This document shows, in pieces, positions 1-7,211 of a stretch of DNA of 26,283 nt. The notes below the pieces were generated by a model. That model worked only from the letters and a program-made list of their open reading frames with translations. It was not told the DNA's origin and made no database searches. A program made the position numbers and the translations under genes. Position 1 is the stretch's first letter; the number at the start of each line of letters is the position of its first letter. Where the stretch lies: contig JAAXQB010000101.1 of the NCBI GenBank assembly GCA_012329085.1, positions 1 through 26,283 on the forward strand, read 5' to 3'. This DNA comes from Methanosarcinales archaeon (GTDB lineage: Archaea > Halobacteriota > Methanosarcinia > Methanosarcinales > Methanosarcinaceae).

Positions 1-682
1 AAAATGGTTTTTAAAAATAATTTTTTAATGTATCGCCTTAGTAAATAATATGAATTTTATGTCGAAGCTATACGATTTTTATATAATCAATTCTAAATAT
101 GATTATAAATAAATATTATAAAATCATAAAATCCTCAAAAAATTAATTATATTTTTTTGTAATATGTTTGATGGGGTATGTTCAAACATAAATATAATTG
201 GAACTCTTTTAGATATTATAAATATCATCTCATATTGATGCATCCAATATTGCTTTGTATCATTTTTAGATATATCGATGGCAAAATAAATTTAATCCAT
301 ATATAAATTTTACTACACAAAGCTTATAAATGAAAAGCACATTATATAAAATAATATTTTTAATAATTAAAATTAAAAATATTAATTAATTATCTAATCG
401 ATGTTATGCAATAAATTTTAATAATTCTCCTAATTAAAAGTTTAAATAAATAATAAATAATTTAACTATAAAGGGGATGAGTTATGGGATATCTTTTTGA
501 TTTACCATATTTTATCAAAATCTGAGCATTCATTCCATTTCATAGTTATTCTTTTAGAAACTTTTAAATTTACCATATATTAAAATATTGGGGTATGGCA
601 AATATTAATTTGCCACGGTTTCAATTATTAGAAACAATTTAAAACATTTAATATGTCAATTAAAAATCAAAGATTTTTTAAC
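1..682. other. AT-rich gene-free stretch
   Basis: I see no ORF with family resemblance and no RNA gene here. The only translation-like signal is the micro-ORF at 484-525. The end of the stretch leads into the hairpin array that precedes the winged-helix gene. Base composition is extremely AT-rich, as in the other long gaps. Confidence 0.5.
484..525 (+). other. 13-codon micro-ORF with strong SD
   Basis: An ATG at 484 opens 13 codons (MGYLFDLPYFIKI) ending in TGA at 523-525. A purine-rich SD-like AAGGGGATGA lies at 471-480, a better ribosome site than most real genes here have. The preceding block AACTATAAAGG (465-475) recurs ahead of a second micro-ORF near 4294. It could be a leader peptide, a remnant of a decayed gene, or chance. 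No downstream gene follows for 360 nt, so attenuation of a neighbour is not obvious. Confidence 0.25.
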
Positions 683-769
683 GCACATTCATTTTGAATG
701 TGCTATCAAAGATTTTTTCTATTGCTCATTTGTTCCAAATGAGCAAACACTCATTTGTTCCAAATGAGC
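683..769 (+). repeat. Hairpin array upstream of wHTH gene
   Basis: Three short hairpins. At 683-703, arms GCACATTCA/TGAATGTGC enclose TTT. At 724-744, arms GCTCATTTG/CAAATGAGC enclose TTC. At 750-768, arms CTCATTTG/CAAATGAG again enclose TTC. The second and third are separated by an AAACA-type spacer. The linker TATCAAAGATTTT (704-716), also seen in other arrays, joins the first and second. The array ends about 120 nt before the start codon at 888. Pairing is perfect in all three although the first stem differs from the others. Confidence 0.85.
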
Positions 770-887
770 TATTAAAAACACATTATTGTTTTGAAACATA
801 TTATCTAAATTAAGAATATAGGTTTGAATGGATTTTAAAATTATTTTATTTAATGCGTAATATTCGTTATTTAAAGGTGATACAAAA

Positions 888-1283
888 ATGACATATTATC
901 AAAAAACAGAATTAGAAGAAAAAAATCATGAAATGATCGAATTGTTAAAAAAATTAAACATAGCAAGACCAGTTGCATTAACTCTTGTGTGTTTATCGAG
1001 TATTGATAAAACTGAAATCACATCTCGCGAAATAGAGCGAATTACAGGGCTTAGACAACCTGAGGTAAGTATTGCAATGAGGCACCTTCGTAAAAATAAT
1101 TGGATAGAAATTAGAGAAGAAAAAAAAGATTCAGGAAAAGGTCGCCCTATAAAATTATATAATCTCATTGTATCTTTAGATAAAATCATATCTAATATTG
1201 AATTGGAGGTAATTTCAAAAAATACTGATTTGCTTAAAAATATTGAAAAGTTTAAATCAATGTCAGTTAATCCATCATTATAA
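888..1283 (+). CDS. Winged-helix transcriptional regulator
   Basis: 131-aa basic protein. Residues about 25-80 form a winged helix-turn-helix: a first helix around the VALTLVCLSS segment, then TSREIERITGLRQPEVS, where the recognition helix should lie, and a wing around REEKKDSGKGRPIKLY. The GKGRP wing tip resembles archaeal TrmB/MarR-like and COG4738-type predicted regulators. The C-terminal 35 residues are helical and could mediate dimerisation. The start is supported by an SD GGTGAT at 876-881, six nt before ATG. It is a lone gene with a hairpin array in its presumed leader. The regulated targets cannot be read from the sequence. DNA binding is a confident inference; the exact family is less certain. 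Confidence 0.8.
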   Translation: MTYYQKTELEEKNHEMIELLKKLNIARPVALTLVCLSSIDKTEITSREIERITGLRQPEVSIAMRHLRKNNWIEIREEKKDSGKGRPIKLYNLIVSLDKIISNIELEVISKNTDLLKNIEKFKSMSVNPSL

Positions 1284-1369
1284 TTTTAGTATATGCAAAG
1301 TTAATTGATAAAATTCTATCATTTCTTTTAGAAATGGTGGAGTTCTATTTATAATATTGAAGTTAAATA

Positions 1370-1445
1370 CGAGAAATTAAAAAATTTCTCTTAGTATATA
1401 ACTTTACAAGTTATATACTACAAGAAATTAAAAAATTTCTCTAAG
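1370..1445 (+). repeat. Composite repeat: GAGAAATT stems flanking AT palindrome
   Basis: A nearly perfect inverted repeat at 1392-1420 has 13-bp arms beginning TAGTATATAACTT around a TAC loop. It is bracketed by two copies of another small inverted repeat, GAGAAATT with AATTTCTC (1371-1390 and about 1422-1441). The same modules recur at 6831, 8954, 9568, 15601 and 18940. It lies about 90 nt after the stop codon of the winged-helix gene. Confidence 0.85.
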
Positions 1446-1567
1446 CTTATAATTTATTTTAAATTAAATTTAATATAGATTGTTGATTTATAAAAATATA
1501 TTATTTAGTACTTTTTTTCTTATGGCACAAATGAAACATAATATCTTAGTTAAATAATTTTTTAAAT

Positions 1568-1594
1568 AGTATATAATTTGTAAAATTATATTCT
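1568..1594. repeat. AT-rich palindrome
   Basis: Arms AGTATATAATTT (1568-1579) and AAATTATATTCT (1583-1594) surround GTA, with one mismatched pair. It belongs to the same family as the copies at 1392, 8976 and 15625. Confidence 0.7.
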
Positions 1595-1658
1595 GAAAAA
1601 AATTTCTAATTTCTTGTCATATATTTTTATAATATAAATATTTGAATTTTGAGATAGC

Positions 1659-1779
1659 GACCATTCGTTCAATCATGAGCTGTCGAATAACGCTCATTCG
1701 TTCAATCATGAGCTCTCAAAGATTTTCTCTATCGCTCATTCGTTCCGAATGAGCAAACGCTCATTCGTTCCGAATGAGC
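1659..1779 (+). repeat. Hairpin array upstream of DUF2551 gene
   Basis: Two perfect hairpins, at 1734-1754 and 1759-1779, each have arms GCTCATTCG/CGAATGAGC around TTC and are separated by AAAC. They are preceded by two related, imperfect units at about 1659-1680 and 1692-1713. In these the right arm is replaced by AATCATGAGC, leaving only a six-bp stem. The linker TCAAAGATTTTCTCTA joins the two sub-types. The array ends about 150 nt before the start of the downstream gene and its TTC loops read in the direction of that gene. Confidence 0.85.
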
Positions 1780-1927
1780 TATTGAAAATTTCTTTTTTTA
1801 TCTTATTACCAATATTTATTTATAGAAATATTGCTTATATATAAGAAATCTTTAAAATTTTTGTAAATATGTAAACTTTTATATAGTTTGCAACAGTAAA
1901 ATTTTAGAAATAAAAAAGGAATAGATT

Positions 1928-2233
1928 ATGAAAAATATTAAATCAATAATAAAAAAAAGAATTCAAAAATTTATTGAAATTGATGCTGATGGAATTCGAA
2001 AACATATCCTTTCAATATTTCTAAAAGTCAAGGGTGCTACAGTAGATGATATATATGAAAATATAAAAGAAAAATATAAAATATCAAAAACCGCAACGGC
2101 TGCAATGATTGGCTATATTTATTCTAAAATTAGAATATTGCATGCATATAAAAAATCATATAAATCATTAACAATTTATTCTTTAAAAAGTGAATACATA
2201 AATTTAATTGAAACAGAATTAAAATCTGTTTGA
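1928..2233 (+). CDS. DUF2551 family archaeal protein
   Basis: 101-aa basic protein resembling DUF2551, a small family known mainly from methanogenic archaea and without assigned function. The pattern recognised is an N-terminal basic helix ending in IEIDADGIRKHILSI, then TVDDIYENIKEKYKIS, an ATAAMIGYIYSKIRIL helix and a C-terminal YSLKSEYI segment. The order resembles a winged-helix fold, so a DNA- or RNA-binding role is plausible but inferred. An SD-like AAAAGGAATAG precedes ATG by a few nt. The next gene begins 10 nt after the stop, so the two are probably co-transcribed. Confidence 0.75.
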   Translation: MKNIKSIIKKRIQKFIEIDADGIRKHILSIFLKVKGATVDDIYENIKEKYKISKTATAAMIGYIYSKIRILHAYKKSYKSLTIYSLKSEYINLIETELKSV

Positions 2234-2243
2234 CTTACATAAA

Positions 2244-2642
2244 ATGACTAATATAAAAGACGCTCCTAAAACTGCTACAACAATTGTAATTAGATCTGAT
2301 GCAAAATATCGCATAAGTAGGTCAAGAGACCCATATTATGCACTTATGCGAAGATTATTTCAAGAAGATGAAACTGCCAGTCGAGGACAAAAATTTTTAT
2401 TGATGATAGAAGATAGGCAAAAGCAAAGCAATCCAGTTCGAGTGAGTGAATGGAATGAAATATTAGAAGTGCTTGGTATTGGCAAATCATCATTTTATTT
2501 AATGCGAAATAAATTATTAAGTGCGGGCTTAATATCAAATAAAAACAAAGAATATCGACTATCCAATCAATTTAGTAAAGATTTAGAAGATATGGCAAAT
2601 TGGTGGTCAGTTGCTGTTATAGACGAAACGCCATCTAATTAA
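2244..2642 (+). CDS. Predicted wHTH protein, second gene of pair
   Basis: 132 aa. The first 30 residues look unstructured and are rich in T, R and S. A helical body follows. Residues about 60-105 (VSEWNEILEVLGIGKSSFYL onward) read as a helix-turn-helix in which GIGKSSFYLMRNKLLSAGLI is the recognition-helix region, followed by a wing with YRLS. The C-terminus has an acidic DLEDMANWW patch. I do not recognise a named family with certainty. The 10-nt spacing to the DUF2551 gene suggests one transcript of two small putative nucleic-acid-binding proteins. No clear SD is visible, so translation may be coupled to the upstream stop. Confidence 0.65.
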   Translation: MTNIKDAPKTATTIVIRSDAKYRISRSRDPYYALMRRLFQEDETASRGQKFLLMIEDRQKQSNPVRVSEWNEILEVLGIGKSSFYLMRNKLLSAGLISNKNKEYRLSNQFSKDLEDMANWWSVAVIDETPSN

Positions 2643-3152
2643 TAATAGTGTATATTGATTGGAATAATTTTAAAATTCATTCCACTTACATTTATCATAC
2701 ATACAGCAAATATAATATTTATTGTGCACCCTATTTAATTTTTTTAATTGTATATAATTTGTAAAGTTGTATACTGAAAGAAATTTATATTTTCTTGTAA
2801 ATGCATTATATCTTATTATTTTTCATGCAAAGAAAATAAAAAAATTTATATTTTGCCAAGATATGATAAATTAAAGAAGTGTTGTATCCACTTCAAATTA
2901 GAGGGTAACTAGATCAAATGTGAACATGCTAAATTATATTCAGTTTCAGCCACTCAATATCTAATGGCAACTGATATTGCTTTGAAATAAAAAGTATATT
3001 TAAATAAACGATTTAAGAAATATAGATGTATACTTTACCATACTTTTTGAAAGGGACGCGAATTGTTTTATATTGTATGTTTTCAATATAGGGCATCATA
3101 AAACTCATTGCACGACATCAGTAATCATCATAACAAACATTTATTTAAAAGA
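2643..3152. other. Intergenic gap before tRNA-Gln
   Basis: 510 nt without a recognisable gene. It contains one AT-rich palindrome (2750-2774). The remainder includes somewhat more GC-containing patches around 2900-2990 and 3050-3070, but I could not fold these into a known RNA. The last part must carry the promoter for the tRNA, but no clear TATA box at the expected distance stands out. Confidence 0.4.
2750..2774. repeat. AT-rich palindrome
   Basis: Arms GTATATAATTT (2750-2760) and AAGTTGTATAC (2764-2774) surround GTA. The pairing is imperfect. It belongs to the dispersed GTATATAAYTT family. Confidence 0.65.
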
Positions 3153-3225
3153 AGCCCGGTAGTGTAGTGGTCAATCATACAAGGCTCTGAACCTTGCAAC
3201 CACGGTTCGAATCCGTGCCGGGCTA
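3153..3225 (+). tRNA. tRNA-Gln (anticodon CTG)
   Basis: A 73-nt cloverleaf. Acceptor stem 3153-3159 (AGCCCGG) pairs with 3218-3224 (CCGGGCT), with discriminator A3225. The anticodon arm has stem CAAGG/CCTTG with loop CTCTGAA, giving anticodon CTG at 3187-3189. The T arm is CACGG-TTCGAAT-CCGTG at 3201-3217. No CCA is encoded. It reads CAG codons. In archaea Gln-tRNA is normally made by amidation of Glu-tRNA(Gln) by GatDE, and the A1-U72 pair seen here is usual for that route. No intron is evident. Confidence 0.97.
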
Positions 3226-3238
3226 TATTTCTCATTTT

Positions 3239-3997
3239 TCATACAACATTGCACACCAATCCATCAAATGCAATTTCTACATTTCCATTAAAATACTTTT
3301 TTATATGGGATGTGGCTTCTTTTTCATGCCCTTGCATGTGTGGGTATAAATGCGTAAGGTATATTTTTTTAACATCGATTTTATTTTTTCTAATATAATC
3401 GGAAAGCATATTAGGATTTGTATGATTTGTTGTTTCAAATCCAAGTGGAAATGAACATTCATGAATTAACACATTTGCACCATTTGCTAAATCCATTATA
3501 GCACTACAAGGTTCGGTATCTGATGAATATACTACAGATTTACCATCCTGCATTACCTTATATCCAAGAGTTGGGGTGCTATGTACCGCACTTGCACATT
3601 CAATTTCAAAATCAGTTCCAATGGGCGTGAATATATCGCCATGATTTAATTCTACAACATTAATGTCAACATTATCGCGCATGTATTGATAAATATCAAG
3701 TATGCTTAAAATCCACTTCTTAGTTCCTTTTGGACCATATAGTGTAAGATTTTTTTTATGCATAAGCATATTAGCTTTAATTAAACAAATAGTATCTGCA
3801 ACATGGTCAAGATGCAAATGAGATAGTATAATTGCATCAATTTTCAAATGGTTATATCCAAATTCATGGATTCTATTTAAAATGCCGCACCCACAGTCAA
3901 ATAATATAATTGAAGACTTATTTTCAAATAAAATCCCTGATTGGATTCTATTTTTTTGAGGAATTCCACAACCAGTTCCAAGAAATGTAAATTTCAT
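3239..3997 (-). CDS. MBL-fold hydrolase, RNase Z-like
   Basis: 252-aa metallo-beta-lactamase fold protein. The N-terminus (FLGTGCGIPQKNR, residues 5-17) and the zinc motif H60-L-H62-L-D64-H65 are of RNase Z / ElaC type. Later metal ligands are visible in the SSDTEP segment and the THLYPH segment near the C-terminus. Archaeal tRNase Z proteins are about 300 aa with an inserted flexible arm. This protein is shorter and seems to lack a full arm, so it may be an RNase Z paralogue acting on another phosphodiester rather than the tRNA 3' processing enzyme. It converges on tRNA-Gln, its stop lying 14 nt beyond the tRNA. A second MBL protein, of PhnP type, lies at 21120. Confidence 0.85.
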   Translation of the reverse strand: MKFTFLGTGCGIPQKNRIQSGILFENKSSIILFDCGCGILNRIHEFGYNHLKIDAIILSHLHLDHVADTICLIKANMLMHKKNLTLYGPKGTKKWILSILDIYQYMRDNVDINVVELNHGDIFTPIGTDFEIECASAVHSTPTLGYKVMQDGKSVVYSSDTEPCSAIMDLANGANVLIHECSFPLGFETTNHTNPNMLSDYIRKNKIDVKKIYLTHLYPHMQGHEKEATSHIKKYFNGNVEIAFDGLVCNVV

Positions 3998-4103
3998 AGT
4001 AAATAAAGATAAGTTTATGTAATATAACTTTAATTATATTACAATTTAAAATGCAATAGACTTTTAATTTTGAATAAAATTTAAATCGATTGATTCATAA
4101 AGT

Positions 4104-4187
4104 GCGGAGGTTGCCGAGTTGGTCAAAGGCGCAGGACTTAAGATCCTGTTGCGAAGGCATTCGTGGGTTCGAATCCCTCCTTCCGCA
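4104..4187 (+). tRNA. tRNA-Leu (anticodon TAA)
   Basis: Class II tRNA of 84 nt with a long variable arm. Acceptor stem 4104-4110 (GCGGAGG) pairs with 4180-4186 (CTTCCGC) including one G-U pair; discriminator A4187. The anticodon stem CAGGA/TCCTG holds loop CTTAAGA, so the anticodon is TAA at 4139-4141. The T loop TTCGAAT is at 4168-4174. The T stem contains a T4164/T4178 mismatch at the second pair. No CCA or intron is encoded. It decodes UUA, likely a common leucine codon in such an AT-rich genome. Confidence 0.95.
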
Positions 4188-4635
4188 TAATTTTACTAGT
4201 AAATTTTATATAATTTGGATAATGATAATTTTGGCGATATAGATGGACAAGTTAATAAAATAAAGACTAAAACTATAAAGGAGATGGCAATCTATGTCTA
4301 TTTGTCGTCTAAAATCACTCTAATATAAATTTAAAATCGAAAATATAAGACTAAAAAAAACATCTTAAATATAAAATTGGATATAATGAATTGAGGGGAA
4401 TTTTGTAATTATCGCATCTTTTTTTATGATTAATTCCACAAAAAAAATAAAATTACTATTGGTATTTATGAATACATTATTGAATTTCAGAAAGAAAAAT
4501 ATTGAAAGAATTGTTGATTAATATTAAAAAAATCAGTAATTAATCTAAATTTAAAATTCAGTATAGGAACTAAAAATCTTAAATAGATAAAGATAGATAC
4601 TTCGTGTTTCAGTTCGGAGGAGAAAGTAGTTGATT
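4188..4635. other. Gene-free stretch after tRNA-Leu
   Basis: About 450 nt containing only the micro-ORF at 4294-4323. Unlike most other long gaps, this one has none of the GCTCATTCG hairpins. A GGAGGAG purine block (4616-4622) near its end belongs to the GIY-YIG gene. Confidence 0.4.
4294..4323 (+). other. 9-codon micro-ORF with strong SD
   Basis: ATG at 4294 opens nine codons (MSICRLKSL) ending in TAA at 4321-4323, preceded by AAAGGAGATG (4277-4286). Starting instead at the ATG inside that block (4284) gives a 14-codon peptide in another frame. The block AACTATAAAGG (4271-4281) is shared with the micro-ORF at 484. This may be a vestige of a gene start or a genuine leader peptide. Confidence 0.25.
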
Positions 4636-5035
4636 ATGTCAAATATTGAGAAAGAGAAAATTTTAAAGAAATGTGATGAATATAAAAAGGATATAATAAA
4701 TTTAGTAAATTCGGGCAGCTATACAACAGACGAAATTATAAAAACACCCCCATCAATTTTTTAAAATTAAAGGAGTTTATTTAATAAGCACTCCTGACGA
4801 TGATGAAATTGTTTATATTGGTAAAACAAAAACTAAAACAATAGCAGGAAGAATTGAAGACCATCGTTCCATCGGAACAGATTCGAATCTTCGAAGAATG
4901 TTAGAACTATATCCAAAGTATCCAAAAGAAATTAAAGAGTATCATATACGCTGTAAAGAAATAAAGAATGAAAGAGAAAGAACTTTTTTTAAGTATTTTG
5001 CAATCGGAATATTGCAACCACATTTCAATAAATAA
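4636..5035 (+). pseudogene. GIY-YIG nuclease-domain gene, frameshifted
   Basis: The first frame from ATG 4636 gives 42 codons, ending KTPPSIF and a TAA at 4762-4764. The next frame, open from 4742, continues with FFKIKGVYLIS, then IVYIGKT and IAGRIEDH, and runs to a TAA at 5033-5035. GVY...VYIG is the signature pair of the GIY-YIG endonuclease fold, with R in AGRIEDH and a late acidic E in KNERERTF as expected catalytic positions. Removing one base from the C5 run (4747-4751) or the T6 run (4757-4762) joins both halves into a 132-aa protein. A TTG at 4630, seven nt after GGAGGAG (4616-4622), is in frame and may be the true start. It could be a decayed gene, a sequencing error, or homopolymer slippage. 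Confidence 0.75.
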
Positions 5036-5129
5036 GCTTCTCACAGATATATAGAATTTCAAGCTCTACTTAACCTATCTATACTTTAACGGTATTGATT
5101 TTTCCATTTTTCATTAATATCAAACAATC

Positions 5130-5534
5130 ATGAAAATACGCGGAATTGCAAGAAGCACACTTGAATTTGTTCTTGAAGTCAGTAAATCCTGTCATCCTAA
5201 TGAATTTGCAGGTTTAATGCAAGCAAGAGATGACATTATATCTGAAATTATGATACTTCCCGGAACTGAATCAGGTGAAACTAGTGCAATTATGCATATA
5301 TATATGATGCCAAGTGTTAGATCTATTGGATCAGTCCATAGTCATCCATCGCCCAACACAACTCCTTCTAATGCAGACCTTGCTCTTTTTTCAAAAACTG
5401 GAAATTATCATATTATTGTTGGTGCACCCTATAATGAAAACAGTTGGACATGTTATAATGAAAAAGGTGAAAAAATTAAACTTGAAGTATTAGATGTGGA
5501 TTTGGGCAATGACGATGATTGGGAACTTGTTTGA
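5130..5534 (+). CDS. JAMM/MPN metalloprotease family protein
   Basis: 134-aa JAB1/MPN/Mov34 domain protein with an intact JAMM zinc site: E25 in CHPNEFAG, H70 and H72 in SVHSHP, S80 and D83 in TPSNAD. The family includes archaeal isopeptidases that remove ubiquitin-like SAMP modifiers and the RPN11/CSN5 proteins. Cleavage of an isopeptide or small-molecule amide is therefore the likely chemistry, but the substrate is not identifiable. The C-terminus is very acidic (DVDLGNDDDWE). No SD is visible before ATG, which suggests a leaderless or weakly initiated message. The upstream neighbour is the broken GIY-YIG gene and the downstream neighbour is convergent. Confidence 0.88.
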   Translation: MKIRGIARSTLEFVLEVSKSCHPNEFAGLMQARDDIISEIMILPGTESGETSAIMHIYMMPSVRSIGSVHSHPSPNTTPSNADLALFSKTGNYHIIVGAPYNENSWTCYNEKGEKIKLEVLDVDLGNDDDWELV

Positions 5535-5550
5535 TGCACATTTTTTAAAT

Positions 5551-5639
5551 GTATATATTCTGTAAAATTATATACAAGGGGAAATTTTTAATAGCTCATT
5601 CGGAACGAATGAGCGTTTGCTAATTCGGAACGAATGAGC
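5551..5639. repeat. AT palindrome plus two hairpins in convergent gap
   Basis: The AT palindrome has arms GTATATATTCT (5551-5561) and AAATTATATAC (5565-5575). It is followed by hairpins at 5594-5614 (GCTCATTCG/CGAATGAGC around GAA, perfect) and 5619-5639 (left arm GCTAATTCG, one mismatch), separated by GTTT. A truncated third unit follows. The gap lies between the 3' ends of two convergent genes, so here the hairpins cannot be in a 5' leader. The GAA loops mean the TTC form reads on the minus strand. Confidence 0.85.
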
Positions 5640-5679
5640 GTTTGCTAATTCTCAAAGAAAATTAACATTATCTCGAATT

Positions 5680-6075
5680 TTACTTATTATTATAAACTTC
5701 AATTTCAGTTATAACTTCAAGATAATCTTTAAATGTTGATGAAATATCAAGAGATGTAACAATATCTACTACACCTATTGCTATGATTGCATTTCCCTTT
5801 TTATCTCTTAGAGGTGATACTACTACTGCTTTTCCTTTATACACTCCACTTTTTGGAACCGTTCTAATTGTTTTATTTAAGCTTAAACACTCTTCAAGAA
5901 TGGGTCCCGTATATTTATTATCAACGATTTTATTTTTTTCAATTCGCAATCCTTTTTTATTTAAACTTCTAATCGTTGTTGGAATTTGTAAAAGATGATG
6001 TAGTGCGAAAGCCAATGATTTAAGTTCAGATGCATCCGAGTTTTCAGATATTGTTATAGTTGCCATATATATCAC
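5680..6075 (-). CDS. DUF2111 family protein
   Basis: 131-aa protein matching the archaeal DUF2111 family, which is found chiefly in methanogens and has no established function. Recognised blocks are SENSDASELKSLAFALHHLL, IPTTIRS, YTGPILEE, VPKSGVYKGKAVVVSPLRDK and GVVDIVTSLD. The TGP...EE and PKSGxYKG blocks are the most characteristic. Overall it resembles a small sensor-like alpha/beta domain with a buried strand (NAIIAIGVVDIV). ATG at 6066 (residue 4) is an equally good start. An AT palindrome of the dispersed family sits about 20 nt upstream of the start and may carry its TATA element. Confidence 0.82.
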   Translation of the reverse strand: MIYMATITISENSDASELKSLAFALHHLLQIPTTIRSLNKKGLRIEKNKIVDNKYTGPILEECLSLNKTIRTVPKSGVYKGKAVVVSPLRDKKGNAIIAIGVVDIVTSLDISSTFKDYLEVITEIEVYNNK

Positions 6076-6095
6076 ATTATTATTGTTTTATTTTT

Positions 6096-6193
6096 GTATA
6101 GAGTTTATAAAGTTATATACTTAGCACTCATCAACGCACATTCTTTTTCCAATAATGTGTTGTCGAAAATCATAGATTTTCTTCCAAGAATGT
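6096..6193. repeat. AT palindrome and degenerate hairpins upstream of DUF2111
   Basis: GTATAGAGTTT and AAGTTATATAC (6096-6120, ATA loop, three mismatched pairs) are followed by imperfect GCACATTCTTTTTCC...TGTGTTGTCGA and AATGTGC half-units around 6134-6193. These look like eroded copies of the hairpin modules. Confidence 0.55.
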
Positions 6194-6306
6194 GCTTTCA
6201 AAGGAAATGATATTCAAAGAACTTTTCAATTTCTCAAAAATTGTCTCTCTTTAAGAATGATTTTTTCAATTTGCAATCTGGAAATATGGTACTATCTTAA
6301 AACATT

Positions 6307-6825
6307 TCATTTAAAATTTGGATTTTCCCACATTAGTGTTTCTTTGAGTACGCTTTGAAATAAATAAGGGTGAGCATCAACAACAGGTATTAAATAAACC
6401 GTTTCAGGAGATTTTGGATCTCCGCCTAAACCTAAACATATATAAACTTTTATTTTAGTGCGTTCTTCAACATCTTTATATTTATCTAATTGCTTACGAG
6501 TGCACATTTTACAAATAAATTCTCCATTTTCATTTTTAGAAAGACTTTTACGATATTTTGCTTCTATCCAAAATTTTTCACGAGTTCTTTTATCTCTAAA
6601 ACAAAAATCGGGGTTCATGCTTCTTTCTTCAAATCGTCTGGAATTTGAATCAAAGTCGTTTGTTTTTTCAACTACATCAAATAATTTATCATTAAATATT
6701 TCATCATAAACAAAATTTTCAAATTCAGCACCTTTGATTTCAGGAGATTCGTCTATTTCAATTATATTTTTAAATTCATTGCTTTTAATTTCAGATTTTT
6801 TATTTTTAGTTCTATTCTCAAACAA
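6307..6825 (-). CDS. PD-(D/E)XK nuclease-like protein
   Basis: 172 aa. After a lysine- and glutamate-rich, probably disordered N-terminus of about 28 residues, the order of a restriction-endonuclease-like core is visible: GAEFENFVYDEIF (E34/E36), NPDFCF with D73, and WIEAKYR with E88 and K90. This D...ExK triad is that of Mrr/NERD-like nucleases. A C110-like KMCTRKQLDKY segment follows, as in families where a Q-containing helix comes after the core. Most likely a DNA-cleaving or repair-associated enzyme. No methyltransferase or restriction partner is adjacent, so restriction activity is unproven. A composite repeat begins within 6 nt of its start codon. Confidence 0.68.
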   Translation of the reverse strand: MFENRTKNKKSEIKSNEFKNIIEIDESPEIKGAEFENFVYDEIFNDKLFDVVEKTNDFDSNSRRFEERSMNPDFCFRDKRTREKFWIEAKYRKSLSKNENGEFICKMCTRKQLDKYKDVEERTKIKVYICLGLGGDPKSPETVYLIPVVDAHPYLFQSVLKETLMWENPNFK

Positions 6826-6830
6826 TTTTT

Positions 6831-6888
6831 CGAGAAATTGAAAATTTCTCTCAGTATATAATTTTACAAATTATGCCCTATAAAAAAA
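6831..6888 (+). repeat. Type B composite repeat (copy 1)
   Basis: The modules in order are CGAGAAATTGAAAATTTCTC, then TCAGTATATAATTTTACAA, then a right arm altered to ATTATGCCC, then a TATAAAAAAA tail. The same order is found at 8954-9010 and 15601-15660. It abuts the start of the minus-strand nuclease-like gene, so it probably lies in its promoter or leader. Confidence 0.8.
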
Positions 6889-6933
6889 TTCATCTTTATC
6901 ACCAATATATAAAAAAATTATAGGATATCATTT

Positions 6934-7086
6934 ATTTTTAATGGCACTGTTTCAAAATCCAGTTATTTTGGCATTTATTGCACACACTGATTTTCTTGGT
7001 TTGTGCCTCCGATGGTCGAAATCTGTGCAAATCATTTTTGATTGTTGCTTTAAAATAACTAGGGAAAGGTATTGTGCCATTTTTAA
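6934..7086. mobile_element. MITE-like element, TIRs and 8-bp direct repeat
   Basis: The direct repeat ATTTTTAA occurs at 6934-6941 and 7079-7086. Between them the ends are inverted repeats of bipartite form. TGGCAC at the tip and AGTTATTTT starting 19 nt inward occur at the same offset on both sides (18 of 29 positions match, no gaps). The left tip GGCACTGTTTCAAA resembles the known ends of IS6-family elements (GGCACTGTTGCAAA), and IS6 elements make 8-bp target duplications. The interior (~80 nt) is richer in G and C than its surroundings and has no ORF. The element is therefore probably a non-autonomous IS6 derivative. Only one copy is visible. Confidence 0.55.
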
Positions 7087-7165
7087 TATTTTAAAACCTT
7101 ATTAATCTATCGTTTTATTTTTGCATATAACTTATAAAGTCATCCACTCGGGGAAATTTTCAATA

Positions 7166-7211
7166 GCTTGTTCAGAATGAACAAGCGTTTGCTCATTCGA
7201 AATGAATGGGC
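7166..7211. repeat. Hairpin pair with GTTT spacer
   Basis: 7166-7186: arms GCTTGTTCA/TGAACAAGC around GAA, perfect. 7191-7211: arms GCTCATTCG/TGAATGGGC around AAA, with one wobble and one mismatch. The spacer is GTTT. The first stem differs from the common GCTCATTCG stem at several positions on both arms. Confidence 0.85.

Noticed and set aside
1659..1779. Hairpins as intrinsic transcription terminators
   Set aside because: Most lack a following T run, many lie upstream rather than downstream of genes, and they occur in tandem. Terminator function in the convergent gap at 5594 cannot be excluded.
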